Assembly (NCBI RefSeq): GCF_902167145.1
Contig: NC_050098.1
Coordinates: 19,302,501 to 19,366,500 of the forward strand
Reading direction: 5' to 3'
DNA length: 64,000 nt
Source: Zea mays
Taxonomy: Eukaryota > Streptophyta > Magnoliopsida > Poales > Poaceae
The notes under the pieces were generated by a model. That model was given only the letters and a program-made list of their open reading frames with translations, searched no databases and was not told the DNA's origin. The position numbers and the translations under genes were made by a program. Of this stretch, positions 44,463-56,400 are shown in pieces; the stretch's first letter is position 1; each line of letters opens with the position of its first letter.

Positions 44463-46980
44463 GTATGTTGACACTGTCAACGGTTTGGCCGGAGCCAGGT
44501 TTGCGAGAGCAGCCCCGAGCCTCTGCACAGGGCGAGAGGACGGTCAAGGACAGACTCGACTTTTTTACATACGCCCCTGCGTCGCCTTTCCGCAAGGAGG
44601 AGGGGGGAAGCGTCATGTTGCCCCTGGAGGGCGCCGAACATGGCGTTTCCAGCGAGCTGCTGACGGGTAATCCGAGTGGACGCCCGTGCCCCATTTGTTA
44701 GGGGTCGGCTAGAGGCTCGGAGGCGCGCTCCAAAAGTACCTGCAGGTGATCTGCCGGACCCGGTCCCCTTTCGACGGGGTCCGAGGGCTCGATGCCTCCC
44801 TCTGATGGGATTCCGTTACAAGATCGTTCCCGTTGGTCTCGGAAATGTCCTAGGGTACCTCGGTAGTGTAGCCCGAGCCTTGGTTATGTATCGAACGTAC
44901 CCAGGGTCATCCCTCGCTCTGTGTCTGAGGCGGCTGTGAACCCTTCGAGGGCCAGCCTACGAACCCCTGATCAGTAGTGGGCGCGGAGCCCGAGTGGCCT
45001 GAGGCGGCCGTTGAACCCTTCCGAGGGGCCGGCCTTTGAACCTCTGACCAGTAGTGGGCGCGGAACCCAAGCGCTCTAAGGCGGCTGTTGAACCCCTCCG
45101 AGGGGCCAGCCTTTGAACCTCTGATCAGTAGGGAGGCTCGGGGCCTGTTTCCTTCACGGAGAAGGATCCTTTTCGAGGTATCCCCCTTTCCCGGTCCCTG
45201 TTGTAAGAGAGAGAAAGAGGAAAAGGAAAAGGATACGAAATCAAATGACGTGGCGTACCTTTTTTGACGCGGTCATTATGGCGAAGGCGAAGCGTCGCTC
45301 GCTTCTCCTGCCTGAGGCGCCGCTTGTCCCGCCGCGGAGTTAATGCGACGGGGCGAGTGGTTCGTGGGGCAGCCGTTGCGCGTGCGCAGGCCGTTCGAGG
45401 AACAGAACACGGGCGCGTCGTCTTCACGCCGTGAGAGAGGGTTCTCTCGCTGTCCCACGAGGTGACGTGAGCTTGGCTGACGACGCGACCGCTGCTTCTG
45501 CCCGCCTGCCACCGCCATCACTACCGGCCCATTTTGGCTGCATCGACCGTCGCGCCTTCTCCCGCGGCTGACTGGCCCATGATTGATGCGCCTGACTGGC
45601 ACTGTTGGGTCATACGCAGGGTTGCCTCGAGTCGCGGTACTGGTTCCGCAGTCGAGGAGGCGCGGTAGTGGTGCGAGTGGCGGTGCAGTTGCTCGCACGT
45701 AGCAACCGGCGCGCCAGTTGCATGACGTGTGGGCCTGGGCCTCCATGCTGGGTGCGTTGGAAGTCGGAGGGGCGCGCCCACTTGGCGCGGTTGCATGCCG
45801 CCTGCATGGCTGTCCGCCCTTTCACCCGCTGGTCTGGGCGAAAGTGGAGGAATGCTTGTAACCGCTGGGCGGTTGCATGCACCGCGCGCGGCGGTTTGGC
45901 TTCTTCTGCCCTGGGCCAGTTTGCATGACGCATGGGACCCAGCCCCCGCGCCGTAGGGGGAGGACCTTGGAGCGTGTTGGAGAAGACTCAGCCCACGATG
46001 GCTGGGGACGCAAGTAGGGAGAGTCGCCTTTAAAAGGAGGGTGACCCCCTTGAAAGGCGACCATGTCTTCGCGCTCCCTCATGCATCGTGTCTTTCCACC
46101 TTCCGAGCCCCCGGATGGGGAACACCCGCAATCCTTCTACCTTGTCGTTAGAGGGACGCAACTTCGTGGAAGTTGGTACCTCTCAGCCATCGTTCGGCTT
46201 CGAGGATTTTCATCATGCAGCCCGGCCGCATCCCCTCGCCGGCGATCACCCAAGACGGTGACCTCCAGTTCGATGGCGGGGAAAAGCAAGCCGGGCTGCG
46301 GCCTCTGCCCCTCCCTCAGCTTCAAGGATTTTCATCATCAGTGCTGGGGAGGGGAGTGTGCCGAGTTGGGGTCGGTCCCTGCGCGGGCGGTGGCCCGCTC
46401 CTTCCCTCAGTGATCGGGGGGAAGGGCGTTCGCCGTTCGTGGCGTTGGCAGCTGCCGCGTGTCTGGCTCTCTGACCCGAGTGGCTTTGGAGCCGCTCCCG
46501 ACGCCGCCTTCCGCCACGGCAGCCGGAAGAGGTTTCTCCGCCGACGAGATAGCCGGTGCCGCCCACGGACTGACCTCCAACTCTATGGCCTTCTGCCCGT
46601 CCTTGCCTCTCGAGTGAGGGCATGGGCGAGGGCCTCATGGCAGCAGCATCCGCCCTGAGGTCATCGCTGCTGCTGTTCGACCCCCCGGAGCAGAAGTCGT
46701 CGTCGTCGCTGCTGCTAGAGCGGGTGACGGCGAGCCGTTCGTTGGTCTTCTGTTGCTCCGCAGGCCCCCCAATCGTGTGGGGTTGTTCGTACCTGCGGAG
46801 GTGGAACCGGGGTTCTATTTGTAATGGCACCTTGAATGCCGGTCTCTTGTTCATTGTGGCTGTCGGGGCCTGAACATGTATGTATTTTCGTCACGGAGTC
46901 GTGTTTTTTCCTCATTTCGAGCACTAAGACTCGCCTGTCGGCTATCTGAACTGGTTCACCAAGCGTGAGTTGCCTCGTGC
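44463..46980 (-). other. Huck-like 3' noncoding region, GC-rich
   Basis: Lies between the solo LTR and the 215-bp repeats. It holds a 74-77 bp tandem repeat at 44928-45130. At 46029-46036 a plus-strand TTTAAAAGG precedes an ATG at 46063 and a loosely open stretch to about 46660 (up to 161 codons in one frame). No protein motif is visible there. Confidence 0.5.
44928..45130. repeat. 74-77 bp tandem repeat, three units
   Basis: AGGCGGC followed by TGAACCC(T/C)T and GGGCC starts at 44928, 45002 and 45079. Each unit contains GATCAGTAG or GACCAGTAG near its end. Confidence 0.8.
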
Positions 46981-48145
46981 AAAGGTGACGAGTGAGGTAT
47001 CCGTATCCCGGAGGCGTAGGAGTCCCTCGGCTCGGTCGGCCTTGCCGTCCGAGGCTTCTCTTGCTTGTTTAAAGGAAACCCTCGGCCGCTCTCTGATGAG
47101 CCGAAGCCGGAGGTAGCGGTGTCAGCACGGACAGAGGCAGAGTTGGCTCGAAAAGAAGACTTGGTCGGCGAGAGCCTGGCCGGGTCGTCCGCTGGCGGGA
47201 CTGACACCGGAGTTGAGTTGCCGAGGCCACGGGCCGGGCTGATGCCTTCGGGGGACAGCTGGCCGAGGCCTCGGGGTGGCCGGCCGAGCCGTCTGCTCGA
47301 GCCGGATTCCTGGAGAAGACCCTGGCGGCGATGGCCCGGGTGTGGTGCTGATGTCGTCCTTCAGAGTGGAGATCCTCTAACCGCGTCGCCGTGCGAGGCT
47401 AGGTCAGACCTTGCCGAAGGTGTAGTTGACGCCGAGGGTGCTGCTGCTCCCTTCAACTGTCAAGATCCGAGCCTGCAGGATCGGATTATCTTGTAGTGTG
47501 TGTATGTTTTCTGCGGCCGCCGAGGCCCAAACATACCATTGTCGTGTTGTAAAGCTGCGTTTCTTTTCCTCTTGTTTCGAGTATCCGGACTTATTTGTTG
47601 GTAACAGAATTGTTTGTGTGGGCGAGAGTTGCTTTTCACGGAAGGTGATGAGTGAGGTATCCGTATCCCGGAGGCATAGGAATCCCTCAGCTCGGTCGGC
47701 CTTGCCGCTTACGCGCACTCTTACTCGTCCATAGGGTTCTGTCACCGACGCAGTCGAGAAGGCCCGAAAAATCGTTTCGGTAGAGGAGCTTTCGAGCGTG
47801 AAGACTTATTCGGTCCACGGAATCACTTATCCGAGCATGAGTTACTTATCGCAGAAGGTGATGAGTGAGGTATTCGTATCCCGGAGGCGTAGGAGTCCCT
47901 CGGCTCGGTCAGCCTTGGCTGCTTACGTGTACTCCGTCGTTTTCAGGATCCACTTTCGAAGTAGTCGAAAAGCACGAAAGACATTTTGGCAGAAAAGATC
48001 TTTTTCCGAGGAAAATTTTGGTGCAGAGGGGGTTCCCCCCTTTTAGCCCCCGAGGGAGGGTCGGGCTTTGCCGAGGCAAGGCTGACCCTTCCTTGATGAC
48101 TAAACTTTGCGTGGGAACGAGGCATACGAACGACTTGAAGGCATC
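46981..48145 (-). repeat. 3' noncoding repeats of Huck-like copy 2
   Basis: The block GAGTGAGGTATCCGTATCCC recurs at about 46990, 47650 and 47865 (the last with one changed base), each followed by CTCGGCTCGG-like sequence. The last two lie 215 bp apart. The same block is at about 188 in copy 1. Confidence 0.75.
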
Positions 48146-51100
48146 TTAAGGGTAGAAGCGACGTAGCTGTTGGATGTTCCAAGCGTTGCTGTAGACCTCG
48201 CCTTGACTGTTGGCCAGCTTGTACGTTCCGGGCTTCAGAACTTTAGCGATGACGAACGGCCCTTCCCAGGGAGGCGTGAGCTTATGCCGCCCTCGGGCGT
48301 CTTGTCGCAGCCGAAGCACCAAGTCGCCCACCTGGAGGTCTCGGGACCGAACCCCTCGGGCGTGGTAGCGTCGCAGGGTCTGCTGGTACCGCGCCGAGTG
48401 TAGTAAGGCCATGTCCTGAGCCTCTTCCAGCTGGTCCAGTGAGTCCTCTCGATTAGCTTGATTGCTTTGGTCGGCGTAGGCCCTCGTCCTCGGGGAACCG
48501 TATTCTAAGTCTGTGGGCAGAATGGCTTCGGCCCCATAGACTAGAAAGAACGGTGTGAAGCCCGTGGCTCGGCTTGGCGTCGTTCTCAAACTCCAGACCA
48601 CTGAGGGGAGTTCCTTCATCCACCGCTTGCTGAACTTGTTGAGGTCGTTGTAGATCCGAGGCTTGAGTCCTTGTAGAATCATGTCATTGGCACGTTCTAC
48701 CTGCCCATTTGTCATGGGGTGGGCCACGGTGGCCCAGTCCACTCGGATGTGGTGATCCTCGCAGAAGTCCAGGAACTTTCTGCCGGTGAACTGGGGGCCG
48801 TTGTCGGTGATGATGGAGTTCGGGACCCCAAAGCGATGGATGATGTTGGTGAAGAACGCCACCGCCTGTTCGGACCTGATGCTGTTTAGGGGTCAGACCT
48901 CGATCCACTTGGAGAATTTGTCGATGGCGACCAACAGGTGCGTGTAGCCCCCGGGTGCCTTCTGCAAAGGGCCGACTAGGTCCAGACCCCACACAGCAAA
49001 CGGCCAGGTGATGGGTATGGTCTGCAGGGCCTGAGCGGGCAGGTGGGTCTGCCTTGCGTAGAACTGACACCCTTCGCAGGTGCGGACAATTCTAGTGGCG
49101 TCGGCCACCGCCGTCGGCCAGTAGAAACCTTGTCGGAAGGCGTTTCCAACAAGGGCTCAAGGTGCTGCGTGATGGACACAAGCCCCCGAGTGTATCTCTT
49201 GTAGGAGCTCCTGGCCTTCGGCGATGGAAATGCATCGCTGGAGGATGCCCGAGGGGCTGCGGTGGTAGAGCTCCTTCCCATCTCCCAGCAAGACGAACGA
49301 CTTGGCGCGCCGCGCCAACCGCCGAGCTTCGGCTTGGTCGAGGGGTAGCTCTCCTCGGTGGAGATATTGCAGGTACGGGGTCTGCCAGTTTCGATTAGGC
49401 GTGACCCCGCTCCGCTCCTCCTCGATGCGCAGTGCCTCACCCTCGGGAGCCGAGGGTACCTCGGGCCGAGTCAAGGGTGCCTCGGGTTGAGCCGAGGGTG
49501 CCTCAGGTCGAGCCGAGGGTGCCTCGGGCCGAGCCGAGGGTACCTCGGACTGAGCCGAGGGTGCCTCAGGCTGGGCCGAGGCCTTCTCGGGCTCGGGCGT
49601 GTCGTCGGTCTTGACGAAGGGTTGATGCAGGTCTCGGGAGAAGACGTCCGGGGGAACCGTTGTTCGCCCCGAGGCTATTTTAGCCAGCTCGTCCGCAGTC
49701 TTGTTGTAGCGTCGGGCGATGTGGTTGAGCTCGAGCCCGTAGAACTTGTCTTCCAGGCGCCAAACTTCATCGCAGTATGCTTCCATCTTCGGGTCGCGAC
49801 AGTGGGAGTTCTTCATGACTTGGTCGATGACGAGCTGCGAGTCACCACGAGCATCGAGCGTCGGACCCCTAGCTCGATGGCAATGTGCAACCCGTTGACC
49901 AGAGCCTCATACTCGGTCACATTGTTGGACGCCGGGAAGTGGAGGCGTAGCACGTAGCATAGGTGCTTCCCGAGGGGCGAGATGAAGAGCAGGCCTACGC
50001 CTACTCCTGTCTTCATCAGCGATCCATCGAAGAACATGGTCCAAAGTTCCAGTTGGATCGGAGCTGTTGGGAGCTGGGTGTCGACCCATTCAGCCACAAA
50101 GTCTGCCAAGACCTGGGACTTGATGGCCTTCCGAGGGGCGAACGGGATCGTCTCGCCCATGATTTCCACCGCCCACTTTGCAATTCTACCTGAGACCTCT
50201 CGGCACTGGATGATCTCCCCCAAGGGGAAGGATGACACCACAGTTACCGGATGAGACTCGAAGTAGTGTCGCAGTTTCCGCCGCGTTAGGATCACCGCGT
50301 ACAGCAGCTTCTGAATTTGTGGGTAGCGGATCTTGGTCTCGGACAGTACCTCACTGATGAAGTAGACTGGCCTCTGGACGGGCAATGCATGCCCCTCTTC
50401 TCGTCTCTCAACCACAATCGCGGCGCTAACCACCTGAGTGGTCGCGGCGAAGTAGATTAAGAGGGCTTCTCCGGCAGCGGGGGGCACCAAGATGAGCGCG
50501 TTCGTGAGGAGCGCCTTCAGGTTCCCGAGGGCTTCCTCGGCCTCAGGGGTCCAAGTGAAGGATTCGGCCTTCCTTAAGAGGCGGTACAGAGGCAGGCCTC
50601 TTTCGCCGAGGCGCGAGATGAAACGACTCAGGGTCGCAAGACATCCCGTGACTCTCTGTACGCCTTTCAAGTCCTTGATGGGCCCCATGCTGGTGATGGC
50701 CGCGATCTTCTCCGGGTTGGCCTCGATGCCCCGCTCGGAGACTATGAACCCCAAGAGCATGCCTCGGGGAACCCCGAAGACACACTTTTCGGGATTGAGC
50801 TTCACGCCTTTCGCCTTGAGACATCGGAATGTCACTTCAAGGTCGGAAAGGAGGTCGGAGGCTTTCCTCGTCTTGACTACGATGTCATCGACGTAGGCCT
50901 CGACCGTTCGGCCAATGTGTTCGCCGAACACGTGGTTCATGCACCGTTGGTACGTCGCACCCGCATTCCTCAAACCGAACGGCATGGTAACATAGCAGTA
51001 CATGCCGAAGGGTGTGATGAAAGAGGTCGCGAGCTGGTCGGACTCTTTCATCCTGATCTGGTGATACCCCGAGTAGGCATCGAGGAAAGGGTTTCGCACC

Positions 51101-51473
51101 CAGCAGTGGAATCCACAATTTGATCGATGCGAGGCAGAGGGTAGGGAACTTTCGGACATACTTTGTTTAGACCAGTGTAGTCTACACACATCCGCCATTT
51201 CCCTCCTTTCTTTCTCACAAGCATAGGGTTGGCAAGCCATTCGGGATGGAATACCTCTTTGATGAACCCTGCCGCCATTAGCTTGTGGATCTCCTCGCCT
51301 ATGGCTCTGCGCTTTTCTTCGTCGAATCGGCGCGGAGGCTGCTTCACGGGTCGGGCTCTAGCTCGGATATCCAGCGAGTGCTCGGCGACATCCCTCGGTA
51401 TGCCGGGCATGTCCGAGGGACTCCACGCGAAAACGTCGGCGTTTGCGTGGAGAAAGTCGACGAGCACTGCTTC
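48146..51473 (-). pseudogene. pol: Huck-like pol, copy 2; several frameshifts and stops
   Basis: Collinear with copy 1 pol. RT is in the frame 51467-51048, then shifts at about 51090 (four bases missing against copy 1) to the frame 51240-49813 (catalytic VDD near 50890, RNase H, FFDGSLMKTG). It shifts again at about 49860 (one base missing) to 49816-49157, with a Pro/Ala/Ser-Gln-rich spacer longer than in copy 1. Stops follow at about 49157 and 48893, both CGA-to-TGA changes, before the integrase core and tail 48862-48146 (ITDNGPQFTG, VERANDM). It would be RT, two RNases H and integrase; it cannot be functional. Confidence 0.85.
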
Positions 51474-54400
51474 CTATTTGGGATTGAGCTCGGAGCCGAT
51501 CCGGATCTGCTTGGAGGCGTCGTTGCTGGGGTCGAGAGGGACGGATTTAACCGTCTCCGCTGGCTCGAAGTTGCCGGCGTGGCGCTTCACGTCTGGCACC
51601 TCCTTAGAGAGGCTCTCCAGGTCGGCGATGAGGGCCTCGGATTCGGCGAGGGCCTCAGCGTACTCCACGCACTCCACGTCGCATTCGTACGCGTGTCGGT
51701 ATGTGGGGCCGATGGTGATGACCCTGTTGGGGCCCAACATCTTGAGCTTGAGGTAGGTGTAGTTGGGGACGGCCATGAACTTAGCGTAGCATGGTCTCCC
51801 CAGCACTGCGTGGTAGGTTCCTCGGAACCCACCACCTCGAACGTGAGGGTCTCCCTTCGGAAGTTGGAGGGCGTCCCAAAGCAGACGGGTAGATCGAGTT
51901 GTCCGAGGGGCTGGACGCGTTTCCCGGGGATTATCCCGTGGAAAGGCGCAGTGCCTGCCCGGACTGAGGACAGATCGACCCGCAGGAGCCCGAGGGTCTC
52001 GGCGTAGATGATGTTGAGGCTGCTGCCCCCGTCCATGAGGACCTTGGTGAGCCTGACGTCGCCGATGACGGGGTCGACAACGAGCGGGTATTTCCCCGGG
52101 CTCGGCACGCGGTCGGGGTGGTCGTCTCGGTCGAAGGTGATGGGCTTGTCAGACCAGTCTAGGTAGACTGGCGCCGCCACCTTTACCAAACAGACCTCCC
52201 GACGCTCTTGCTTGCGGTGCCGAGCCGAGGCATTCGCCACTTGCCCACCGTAGATCATGAAGCAGTCACGGACCTCGGGGAACTCTCCTGCCTGGTGATC
52301 TTCCTTCTTATCGTCATCGCGAGCCCTGCCACCCTCCGCGGGTGGCCCGGCCTTGTGAAAGTGGCGCCGAAGCATGGCACACTCCTCAAGGGTGTGCTTG
52401 ACGGGCCCCTGATGATAGGGGCACGACTCCTTGAGCATCTTGTCAAAGAGGTTGGCACCTCCGGGAGGTTTCCGAGGGTTCTTGTACTCGGCGGCGGCGA
52501 TAAGGTCCGCGTCAGCGGCGTCGCGCTTCGCTTGCGACTTCTTCTTGCCTTTCTTTTTGGCGCCGCGCTGAGTTGACGCCTCGGGGACATCTTCCGGTGG
52601 GCGGCTCTGGGGCTGCTTGTGCTTCTGGAAGATGGCCTCAACCGCCTCTTGGCCAGAGGCGAACTTGGTGGCGATGTCCATCAGCTCGCTCGCCCTGGTG
52701 GGGGTCTTGCGACCCAGCTTGCTCACCAGGTCGCGGCAGGTGGTGCCGGCGAGGAACGCGCCGATGACATCTGAATCGGTGATGTTGGGCAGCTCGGTGT
52801 GCTGCTTCGAGAATCGTCGGATGTAGTCCCGGAGAGACTCTCCCGGCTGCTGTCGGCAGCTTCGGAGATCCCAGGAGTTTCCAGGGTGCACGTACGTGCC
52901 CTGGAAATTGCCGGCGAAGGCTTGGACCAGGTCGTCCCAGTTGGAGATCTGCCTCGGAGGCAGGTGTTCCAGCCAGGCGCGAGCGGTATCGGAGAGGAAT
53001 AGGGGGAGGTTGCGGATGATGAGGTTGTCATCGTCTGTTCCACCCAGTTGGCAGGCCAGCCGGTAGTCCGCGAGCCACAGTTCCGGTCTCGTCTCCCCCG
53101 AGTACTTTGTGATAGCAGTCGGGGTTCAGAACCGGGTCGGGAACGGCGCCCGTCGTATGGCGCGGCTGAAAGCCTGCGGACCGGGTGGTTCGGGCGAGGG
53201 ACTCTAATCCTCCCCGCTGTCGTAGCGTCCCCCACGCCTGGGGTGGTAGCCTCGGCGCACCCTCTCGTCGAGGTGGGCCCGACGGTTGCGGTGATGGTGC
53301 TCGTTGCCGAGGCGACCCGGGGCCGCAGGCGCTGTGTTGCGCGTGCGCCCGATGTGGACCGAGGCTTCCCGCATGAATCGGGAAGTCGCGGCGCGATGTT
53401 CCAAGGGGTACCCCTGCCTTCGGGAGGCGGAGCTTTCGGCCCGTCGGACCGCGGCGTCCTCCAGGAGATTCTTGAGCTCTCCCTAGATACGCCGCCCCTC
53501 GGTGGTTGATGGCTCCGGCATCGCGTGGAGAAGCATTGCCGCTGCAGCCAGGTTCTGGCCGACTCCACTGGAAGTCGGTGGCGGCCTTGCCCTGACATCG
53601 TTGGCGATGCGGTGCTGGATACCCTGGGGTAGATGACGCACTTCTCCGGCCGGAGGTTGGCCCGCCCATTCCTGCCCGATGTCCCGGCGGATTGGCTCAA
53701 GTGTTCCTGCCCCCTCGTCGAGCCTGGCCTGCATCTCGCGGATTTGCTCGAGCTGTGGGTCATGACCCCCCACCGGGATGGGGACCACAGCTAGCTCCCG
53801 TAGGATGTCAACGCGAGGCACAGGCCTAGGGAGATCACCGTTCTCCGGCATACCAAGATGGTTGCCTTCGTCGGGACCCCCTAGATCGACGTCGAAACAT
53901 TCACGACTTGGGCCGCAGTCCTCGTCGCCGAGGCTGCGGCTACCGTCAGAACAGTCGGAAAGGCAGTAGTCGCACGCGGTCATAAAGTCCCGCATGGCAC
54001 TGGGGTTATCAAGTCCGGAGAAATCCCAACAGAAGTCGGGCTCGTCATCTTCCTCGGACCCCGAGGGCCAGTAGGTCGAGACGTTCGTCAGCCGGTCCCA
54101 GGGTGACCGCATACGATACCCCAGAGGGTTGGGACTCGCCTCTATGAGAGTGTCCACCAAAGCGAAGTCGCTTGGTGGGTTGAGGCTGAATCCAAAAGGC
54201 GTGAGATGGGCATCGGTTGGTACCTCTTGGTCGACGGGCGGTGACGAAGTCACGTCAGGGGCTGACTGCACCGTCGTCTCAGGTATGAGGGTGACGCCCA
54301 GCAAGTCCTTCGTGAGCGTGCTGGCATCGTCCGTTTGCTTGGGACTGGCGTGTTGCGGGGAGACGGCACTCGTCTTCGTCTCAGACGCGAGGTCGATGCC

Positions 54401-54658
54401 CGACGTGCCCCCCGTTGGGGCGCTGGCGCCGTCGACTCGCTCGACAGCCGACGAGGTGCCGCCTCCTGCTTGGCCTTGGTTGCCCCGCCTCCTCCTCCGT
54501 CGGCGGGGGAGGGGATGGGGTAAGCTCGAATGTTGTTCTTCCACCACGTGGGGAAGACGTCGTCGATTCCGCCGCCGGCGGGCGGGTCGTCGGCCGCCAT
54601 TGTCGCTGTCGCGCGGCGGGGGAAGGAGTATCATGTCGTAGCTGCCGTCGAGGGACAT
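51474..54658 (-). pseudogene. gag: Huck-like gag-protease, copy 2
   Basis: The start lies near 54658 (MSLDGSYDMILLPPP). Stops are TAG at 53483-53485 and TGA at 53126-53128; then it is open to about 51830, where one base is missing against copy 1 and the frame shifts. It ends at TAG 51474-51476. The gag core (AWLEHLPP, DYIRRFSKQ, LAGTTCRDL), a CxxH-rich stretch (MLKESCPYHQGPVKH) and the protease-like VLMDGGSSLNII are visible. The TGA at 53126 and the TAG at 51474 match those at 5395 and 3742 in copy 1. Confidence 0.82.
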
Positions 54659-54762
54659 GAACTCAAGACTCCTGAAACGGAGTACCGTCCCGGGCTGGAA
54701 AGGTTGCTAAAGACTGCCCATCTGGAGCTTGATGGGAAGCTGTTCGTCAACACGCAGCAGGC

Positions 54763-54780
54763 CCCTACCTAGCGCGCCAA
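54763..54780 (-). other. Primer binding site of Huck-like copy 2
   Basis: The minus strand reads TTGGCGCGCTAGGTAGGGG just inside the 5' LTR, one base different from copy 1. Confidence 0.6.
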
Positions 54781-54781
54781 C

Positions 54782-56395
54782 TGTCGGCATTTCGAAACCC
54801 GGGGGTCCCTAGACCGATGAGTAAATTGTCGCCGCGTGCCCCAGCCCAGATGGGTCGGCGCGAGACGGAGCGCGAAGGGGGGAGGAAGCCGGAGGGAGAC
54901 GGGCGTGAGAGGTGGAATCCCGCGGCCTTCGTGTTTGTCCCACGCCCAGGTCGGGTGCGCTTGCAGTAGGGGGTTACAAGCGTCCACGTGGGAGGGAGCG
55001 AGCGGCCTCACGCGAGCGCCGTCCCGTCCTTCCCCGAGCGGCCAACCCTCTGTAAGAGGGCCCTGGTCCTTCCTTTTATAGGCGTAAGGAGAGGATCCAG
55101 GTGTACAATGGGGGGATGTAGCAGTGTGCTAACGTGTCTAGCGGAGGAGAGCTAGCGCCCTAAGTACATGCCATCGTGGCAGCCGGAGAGGTTTTGGCAC
55201 CCGGTTCGTGTGGTGTCGTGGCTGTCGGAGGAGCGCTGGAGCCTGGCGGAAGGATAGCTGTCGGGGCTGTCGAGTCCTTGCTGACGTCCTCTTGCTTCCG
55301 TAAGGGGGCTGAGAGCCGCCGTCGTCATAGAGCGTGCGGGGCGCCATCATTACTTGTCTGGCGGAGCGAGTCAGATGGGACGCCGGTCTTGTTCCCCGTA
55401 GCCTGAGTCAGCTTGGGGCAGGGTAATGATGGCGCCTCCTGTTGACGTGGTCGGTCCGTGCCCTGGGTTGGGCGAGGTGGAGGCTCCTCCGAGGTCGAGG
55501 TCGAGTCTATCTTCCACGGCCGAGGTCGAGTCCGAGCCCCTGGGTCGGGCGAGGCGGAGACCGTCGGCTGAGGCCAGGGCTGAGTCCGAGCCCTAGGGTT
55601 GGGCGAAGCGGAGTTCGTCGTCCTTCGGGGCTGAGCCCGAGTCCGAGCCCTGGGGTCGGGCGAGGCGGAGTTCGTCGTCTTCTGGGGCTGAGCCCGAGTC
55701 CGAGCCCTGGGGTCGGGCGGAGCGGAGTTCGTCGTCTTCCGGGGCTGAGCCCGAGTCCGAGCCCTGGGGTCGGGCGGAGCAGAGTTCGTCTTCCGGGGCT
55801 GAGCCCGAGCCTGAGCCCTAGGGTCGGGCGGAGCGGAGTTCGTCGTCTTCTGGGGCTGAGCCCGAGTCCGAGCCCTAGGGTCGGGCGGAGCGGAGTTTCC
55901 CATGGCGCCTAGGGTCAGACTTGGCTGCTGTCAGCCTCACTCTATCGAGTGGCACAGCAGTCAGAGCGGCGCAGGCGGCGCTGTCCTCTTGTCAGACCGG
56001 TCAGCGGAGCGGCGAAGTGACTGCGGTCACTTCGGCTCTGTCGACTGGAGGGCGTGCGTCAGGATAAAGGTGTCAGGCCACCTTTGCATTAAATGCCCCT
56101 GCGATTTGGTCGGTTGGCGTGGTGATTTGGCCAAGGTTGCTTCTTGGTGAAGACTGGGCCTCGGGCGAGCCGAAGGTGTGTCCGTTGCTGGAGGGGGGCC
56201 TCGGGCGAGACGTAGATCCTCCGGGGTCGGCTGCCCTTGCCCGAGGCTGGGCTCGGGCGAGGCGTGATCGCGTCCCTCGAATGGACCGATCCCTGACTTA
56301 GTCGCACCCATTAGGCCTTTGCAGCTTTGTGCTGATGGGGGTTACCAGCTGAGATTTAGGAGTCTTCAGAGTACCCCTAATTATGGTCCCCGACA
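54782..56395 (-). repeat. 5' LTR of Huck-like copy 2 (1614 bp)
   Basis: Starts TGTCGGCATTTCGAAACC and ends GGTCCCCGACA. It has the same layout as 37871-39486, with a ~57-bp array at about 55530-55905, one unit of which has lost 3 bp. A minus-strand TATA box is at 55073-55080. Confidence 0.92.
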
Positions 56396-56400
56396 ATATG
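56396..56400. repeat. Target site duplication ATATG, right
   Basis: Matches 37866-37870. Confidence 0.93.

Larger units (their letters stand above)
37871..56395 (-). mobile_element. Huck-like Gypsy element, copy 2, complete with target duplication
   Basis: Near-identical LTRs (37871-39486 and 54782-56395), ATATG on both sides, PBS, gag-pol and PPT are all present. Without the solo LTR and its duplication the element is about 13.8 kb, a usual size for the large maize Gypsy families. The few LTR differences seen by eye suggest a younger insertion than the chromovirus. gag-pol has stops and frameshifts, so it either decayed after insertion or was moved by helper proteins. Confidence 0.88.
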
